Source: Actinomycetota bacterium (GTDB lineage: Bacteria > Actinomycetota > Actinomycetes > S36-B12 > UBA5976). Taken from it: DNA of 7,261 nucleotides. This document shows positions 4,768-7,261 of this stretch, piece after piece. A program made the translations under genes and the position numbers. The notes under the pieces are model-generated. The model saw nothing but the letters and a program-made list of their open reading frames with translations, searched no databases and was not told the origin of the DNA. Location of the stretch: NCBI GenBank assembly GCA_947486505.1, contig CANKTT010000069.1:1-7261 (forward strand), written 5' to 3'. Positions within the stretch are counted from its first letter, which is position 1. Each line of letters begins with the position of its first letter.

Positions 4768-5268
4768 ATGAGTGACGCATTAGTCGCAGAAGCCCGTTCA
4801 GATTTTGGCAAGGGTGCAGCACGTCGCCTACGCCGTGACGGCAAAGTTCCAGCAGTGGTTTACGGGCATGGTATTGCTCCAATTCATATTGCTTTGGATG
4901 CCCATACCTTGAGACTTACTCTTCGCAAGAAAGTAACCTCACTTGAAATCGTCCTTAACGGAAAGACTGAAACCGTAGCACCACGCGATCTTCAGATTGA
5001 CCCAGTGACCCGTGGCATCGAACATGTTGATTTGGTGTACGTAACCGCAGCAGAAGCCGCAACGTTGGCACGTGATGCTGCTGAAACTCACGCCCGTCAA
5101 GAAGCAGCAGCAGAAGCCGCAATTTCATTGGCAGAAAATAAGGCTGCAGCTCGCGCTGAAGCTGATGCCGCAAGCAGTGCTCCAGCAGCTGAAGCAGGCG
5201 CAAATTCTGGCAGCAGTGAAGGCTCTGACGCCAGTAGCGATGCACCTGCAGAGGAATCTGCAGAGTAA
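4768..5268 (+). CDS. rplY: 50S ribosomal protein bL25, form without a recognisable CTC/TL5 C-terminal domain
   Basis: bL25 binds 5S rRNA in the central protuberance of the large ribosomal subunit. Residues 1 to about 92 are the conserved 5S-binding domain: FGKGAARRLRRDGKVPAVVYGHG (13-35), then LRLTLRKK, then the block LQIDPVTRGIEHVDLVYV (75-92). In actinobacterial and Thermus homologues this is usually followed by a beta-rich domain of about 90 residues and often an acidic tail, roughly 200 residues or more in all. Here residues 93-166 are instead Ala/Glu/Arg-rich, likely helical, becoming a Ser/Ala/Gly/acidic, probably disordered end. The first part of the tail repeats AAEAA 20 residues apart. 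No frameshift explains the missing domain, because only about 230 bp remain before the stop. The start is fixed by GAGGAGA five bases upstream. pth follows 4 bp after the stop. The long leader suggests control of translation. Confidence 0.93.
   Translation: MSDALVAEARSDFGKGAARRLRRDGKVPAVVYGHGIAPIHIALDAHTLRLTLRKKVTSLEIVLNGKTETVAPRDLQIDPVTRGIEHVDLVYVTAAEAATLARDAAETHARQEAAAEAAISLAENKAAARAEADAASSAPAAEAGANSGSSEGSDASSDAPAEESAE
5047..5122 (+). repeat. in-frame 16-bp direct repeat in the rplY tail
   Basis: GCAGCAGAAGCCGCAA occurs at 5047-5062 and exactly 60 bp later at 5107-5122, in the same reading frame, encoding AAEAA at residues 94-98 and 114-118. It fits internal duplication or biased drift within a low-complexity tail. 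Confidence 0.6.
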
Positions 5269-5272
5269 GACC

Positions 5273-5851
5273 GTGTCAGATAACGGTGCGTGGCTTGTAG
5301 TGGGACTCGGTAACCCGGGTCCCACTTACGCATCTACGCGCCACAACATTGGTGCCATGGTTATCGATGCTCTCGTTTCTCAAAATTCCGAAAAGTTAAC
5401 CAGACATAAAAGAGCACTTGCAGAGGTGTGCGAAACTCGAATTGGTGGCGCGCAAGTTGTTTTAGTAAAGCCACTTTCATATATGAATGAATCCGGTGGT
5501 CCCGTAAAGGCGCTCGCCAACTTTTACAAAGTCGCTCCCGAACAAATCATCGTTTTGCACGATGAACTAGACATTCCACTGGCTGCAATTCGGGTAAAGC
5601 TAGGTGGCGGAGACAACGGCCACAATGGTTTGAAATCAATCCGTTCCGCAATGGGAAGTGGCGATTGGTTTCGAATTCGCCTTGGTATCGGTAGGCCACC
5701 AGGACAACAGGACCCAGCGGATTTTGTATTGCGCAGTTTTGGCAACGCCGAGAGCGCCGATGTTGCCGGACTTATTTCCGATGGTTGCGAAGCAGTTTCG
5801 ACTTTGATTTCAAAAGGGTTAATCGAAACTCAGAATCTTTACAACTCATGA
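5273..5851 (+). CDS. pth: peptidyl-tRNA hydrolase
   Basis: Pth is a cytoplasmic monomeric esterase that releases peptides from peptidyl-tRNA dropped by stalled ribosomes and so recycles tRNA. With the GTG start at 5273 the protein has 192 residues, normal for the family. Residues matching the E. coli active site with a constant offset of four are Asn14 (GLGNPG, 11-16), His24 (STRHNIG), Asn72 (SYMNESGG), Asp97 (HDELD) and Asn118 (GHNGL, 116-120). RIRLGIGRP (134-142) is also conserved. The same frame is open upstream to 5072, but that part overlaps rplY and encodes only its shadow. GTG 5273 lies 4 bp after the rplY stop with no strong Shine-Dalgarno sequence, so coupling to rplY is likely. The stop overlaps the next start as ATGA. 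An rplY-pth pair is also found in mycobacteria. Confidence 0.96.
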   Translation: MSDNGAWLVVGLGNPGPTYASTRHNIGAMVIDALVSQNSEKLTRHKRALAEVCETRIGGAQVVLVKPLSYMNESGGPVKALANFYKVAPEQIIVLHDELDIPLAAIRVKLGGGDNGHNGLKSIRSAMGSGDWFRIRLGIGRPPGQQDPADFVLRSFGNAESADVAGLISDGCEAVSTLISKGLIETQNLYNS

Positions 5852-6651
5852 ATGATCACGAGTTAGCCCGCAAACTTGCCCGCGAAACTGGCACGTTACT
5901 TCTAGGACTGCGAAAGCATGCCCAAGGCTTGCAAGGTGGCGAAGATGAAACCCACTCGGTATTAGCGCAGGAAGTTCTTGGCAGTGAAGGGGATCGAGTA
6001 GCACACGATTACCTAATGGAGCAGTTTTCAACCCATAGACCCAACGATGTTGTACTAAGTGAAGAGGGAGATTTAGAAGTTGCTCGCCTTAACGCCAAAC
6101 GAGTTTGGATCATAGATCCACTTGATGGCACCGCGCAGTATTCAAGTGGGGGTGAAGACTTTTCAGTTCATATCGCGCTTTGGGAAGCGGGCGCATCTGC
6201 GCCCAGTCAGATCACAGTTGCCTGCGTTGCTGTGCCCACTCGAAATGAACTTTGGTCCATGGATGAACCAGTCCAGCGCTACCAACCGAATGGTGCACCA
6301 ATTCGAATTTTGGTTTCCCGTAGCCGGCCACCGCGAGAGATAGATGTAGTAATCCAAAAACTTGAAGAGGCTTTTCCAGGGCGTGGTCGTGTCGAGATAA
6401 TTCCTATGGGTTCAGTCGGCGCAAAAGTTGGAGCAATCTTGGCTGGCGATGCTGATGCTTATTTCAATTCAGGCGGTTTTTATGAATGGGATTTGGCTGC
6501 TCCGCTTGGCGTTGCAATTCACAATGGATTGTCGGTTACTGACTGCAGTGGCAATCAAATTGAACTGAATAAAGCAAACCTAAAGGTTAAAGATATTTTG
6601 ATTTGTCGCCCAGAGATTACTTCTACAGTTGTTATGGCATTGAAAATCTAA
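5848..6651 (+). CDS. cysQ: CysQ-like 3'(2'),5'-bisphosphate nucleotidase (inositol monophosphatase superfamily)
   Basis: The protein (267 residues) belongs to the Mg-dependent, Li-sensitive phosphatase superfamily. Metal-binding motifs are LSEE (70-73), DPLDGT (90-95) and the C-terminal EWD (213-215) within SGGFYEWDLAAPLGVA. The segments VSRSRPP (156-162), PMGSVGAK (186-193) and LICRPE closely resemble, as I recall, actinobacterial CysQ proteins such as Rv2131c of M. tuberculosis. CysQ removes the 3' phosphate of PAP, a by-product of sulfate activation, and some homologues also hydrolyse inositol phosphates or fructose-1,6-bisphosphate, so the substrate is inferred. The ATG at 5848 overlaps the pth stop (ATGA) and has no Shine-Dalgarno sequence, implying coupled translation. 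The frame is open further upstream, to 5785, but only as a shadow of pth. mfd starts on the last base of its stop codon. Confidence 0.85.
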   Translation: MNDHELARKLARETGTLLLGLRKHAQGLQGGEDETHSVLAQEVLGSEGDRVAHDYLMEQFSTHRPNDVVLSEEGDLEVARLNAKRVWIIDPLDGTAQYSSGGEDFSVHIALWEAGASAPSQITVACVAVPTRNELWSMDEPVQRYQPNGAPIRILVSRSRPPREIDVVIQKLEEAFPGRGRVEIIPMGSVGAKVGAILAGDADAYFNSGGFYEWDLAAPLGVAIHNGLSVTDCSGNQIELNKANLKVKDILICRPEITSTVVMALKI

Positions 6652-7261
6652 TGACTCTTAAGTTACTGAGCGATGCAATCGCAAACGACAAGATCTTTCA
6701 AGATGCACTGACTGATTTGAATTCGGGTCTCAAGGTTCGTCTTGCTGTGCCCAAAAGTGCAATCCCTTATGTATCAGCGACAATTGCCAACTCTCGACCT
6801 GTGGTTTTAATCGCAGCGACTGAACGAGCTGCACAGGATCTGGCTAACTCACTTATTGACTTTGTGCCAGAAGAAAACATTGCAGTTTTTCCGGCTTGGG
6901 AAACTCTGCCGCACGAACGCCTGAGTCCAAGCAGTGACACCGTTGGACGGCGAATGGCTGTCTTACGCAGACTTGCGCATCCAAACGAAGTGGCACCAAT
7001 TTCGGTGCTAGTTACAAGTGCCCGAGCCTTCATCCAGCCGATCGTGGCCGGACTTGGTGACGTCCCAGCTTTAAACATTGCAACTGGCGATGACTTCTCA
7101 TTGGATCTGCTGGTTTCCGAACTATCTCGATTGGGATTTGATCGCGTTGATCTAGTTGATCGCCGCGGTCAGTTTGCCGTTCGTGGAGGCATTGTTGATT
7201 TGTTTCCACCAGCCTTAGAGCATCCGTTACGTGTCGAGTTCTGGGCAGACACAGTTGAAGA
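6651..7261 (+). CDS. mfd: transcription-repair coupling factor, N-terminal part
   Basis: The frame is open from ATG 6651 to the right edge (203 codons plus two bases), so the gene is cut by the window. Mfd is an ATP-driven DNA translocase that removes RNA polymerase stalled at lesions and recruits UvrA, starting transcription-coupled nucleotide excision repair; full proteins have about 1,150-1,200 residues. Visible here is the UvrB-like N-terminal module that contacts UvrA: FPAWETLPHERLSPSSDTVGRR (80-101, conserved), VLRRL (104-108), VLVTSARAFIQP (119-130) and RRGQFAVRGGIVDLFPP (171-187), then HPLRVEFWAD just before the edge. Translocase and polymerase-binding domains lie outside the window. 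The start codon shares its A with the cysQ stop (TAATG) and lacks a Shine-Dalgarno sequence, so translation is probably coupled. MazG or eno genes may follow, as in other actinomycetes, but that cannot be seen. Confidence 0.95.
   Translation, partial: MTLKLLSDAIANDKIFQDALTDLNSGLKVRLAVPKSAIPYVSATIANSRPVVLIAATERAAQDLANSLIDFVPEENIAVFPAWETLPHERLSPSSDTVGRRMAVLRRLAHPNEVAPISVLVTSARAFIQPIVAGLGDVPALNIATGDDFSLDLLVSELSRLGFDRVDLVDRRGQFAVRGGIVDLFPPALEHPLRVEFWADTVE

Noticed and set aside
5072..5272. Upstream in-frame extension of pth
   Set aside because: It overlaps the rplY tail and translates its codon repeats in another frame. The conserved Pth N-terminus begins just after GTG 5273.
5785..5847. Upstream in-frame start for cysQ
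   Set aside because: These bases are the 3' end of pth in another frame. ATG 5848 gives the expected N-terminal helix and the classic ATGA overlap.
6767..7078. Minus-strand reading frame of 103 residues at the right end
   Set aside because: The plus strand is the conserved UvrB-like module of mfd, which is open to the window edge; the minus frame has no recognisable motif.
1..7261. Mobile elements, CRISPR arrays, phage or defence genes
   Set aside because: Every coding region is a recognisable core gene or a common regulator; no transposase, spaced repeat array or abrupt change in composition was seen.

Overview
The window looks like ordinary core chromosome of an actinomycete with unusually low GC for the phylum (a little under half by eye) and very tight gene packing. 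That would suit a streamlined freshwater lineage such as the acI/Nanopelagicales group, but this placement is inference from gene order, protein style and base composition. The order glmU-prs-rplY-pth, with tRNA-Gln and a divergent TetR gene ahead of glmU, and ispE and mfd nearby, is typical of Actinomycetota. I see no insertion sequence, phage gene, CRISPR array or other sign of recent transfer.

Left part (1-1850): the 3' part of ispE (isoprenoid precursor synthesis, MEP pathway) is followed 18 bp later by a MarR-family regulator on the same strand. A TetR-family regulator on the minus strand converges on it, with only 7 bp between the two stop codons. The 215 bp from 1851 to 2065 hold no gene; they carry the probable tetR and tRNA control regions and two perfect inverted repeats.

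Middle (2066-4599): tRNA-Gln(TTG) lies 26 bp upstream of glmU (UDP-GlcNAc synthesis for the cell wall). Ten bp after glmU comes prs (PRPP synthesis). A TANNNT box six bases before the GTG of glmU, and another seven bases before the ATG of marR, fit leaderless transcription, which is common in this phylum.

Right part (4600-7261): a 168-bp leader precedes rplY (ribosomal protein bL25), then pth (peptidyl-tRNA hydrolase), a cysQ-like PAP phosphatase and the first 203 codons of mfd (transcription-repair coupling factor). pth, cysQ and mfd overlap by 4 and 1 bases (ATGA and TAATG), so they are probably co-transcribed and translationally coupled.

The most interesting signal is the rplY leader. A perfect 7-base anti-Shine-Dalgarno segment lies in a strong upstream hairpin that also contains a decoy copy of the SD core, which suggests a two-state translational switch. 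In addition, the bL25 protein carries an Ala/Glu/Ser tail where actinobacterial homologues usually have the beta-rich CTC/TL5 domain.
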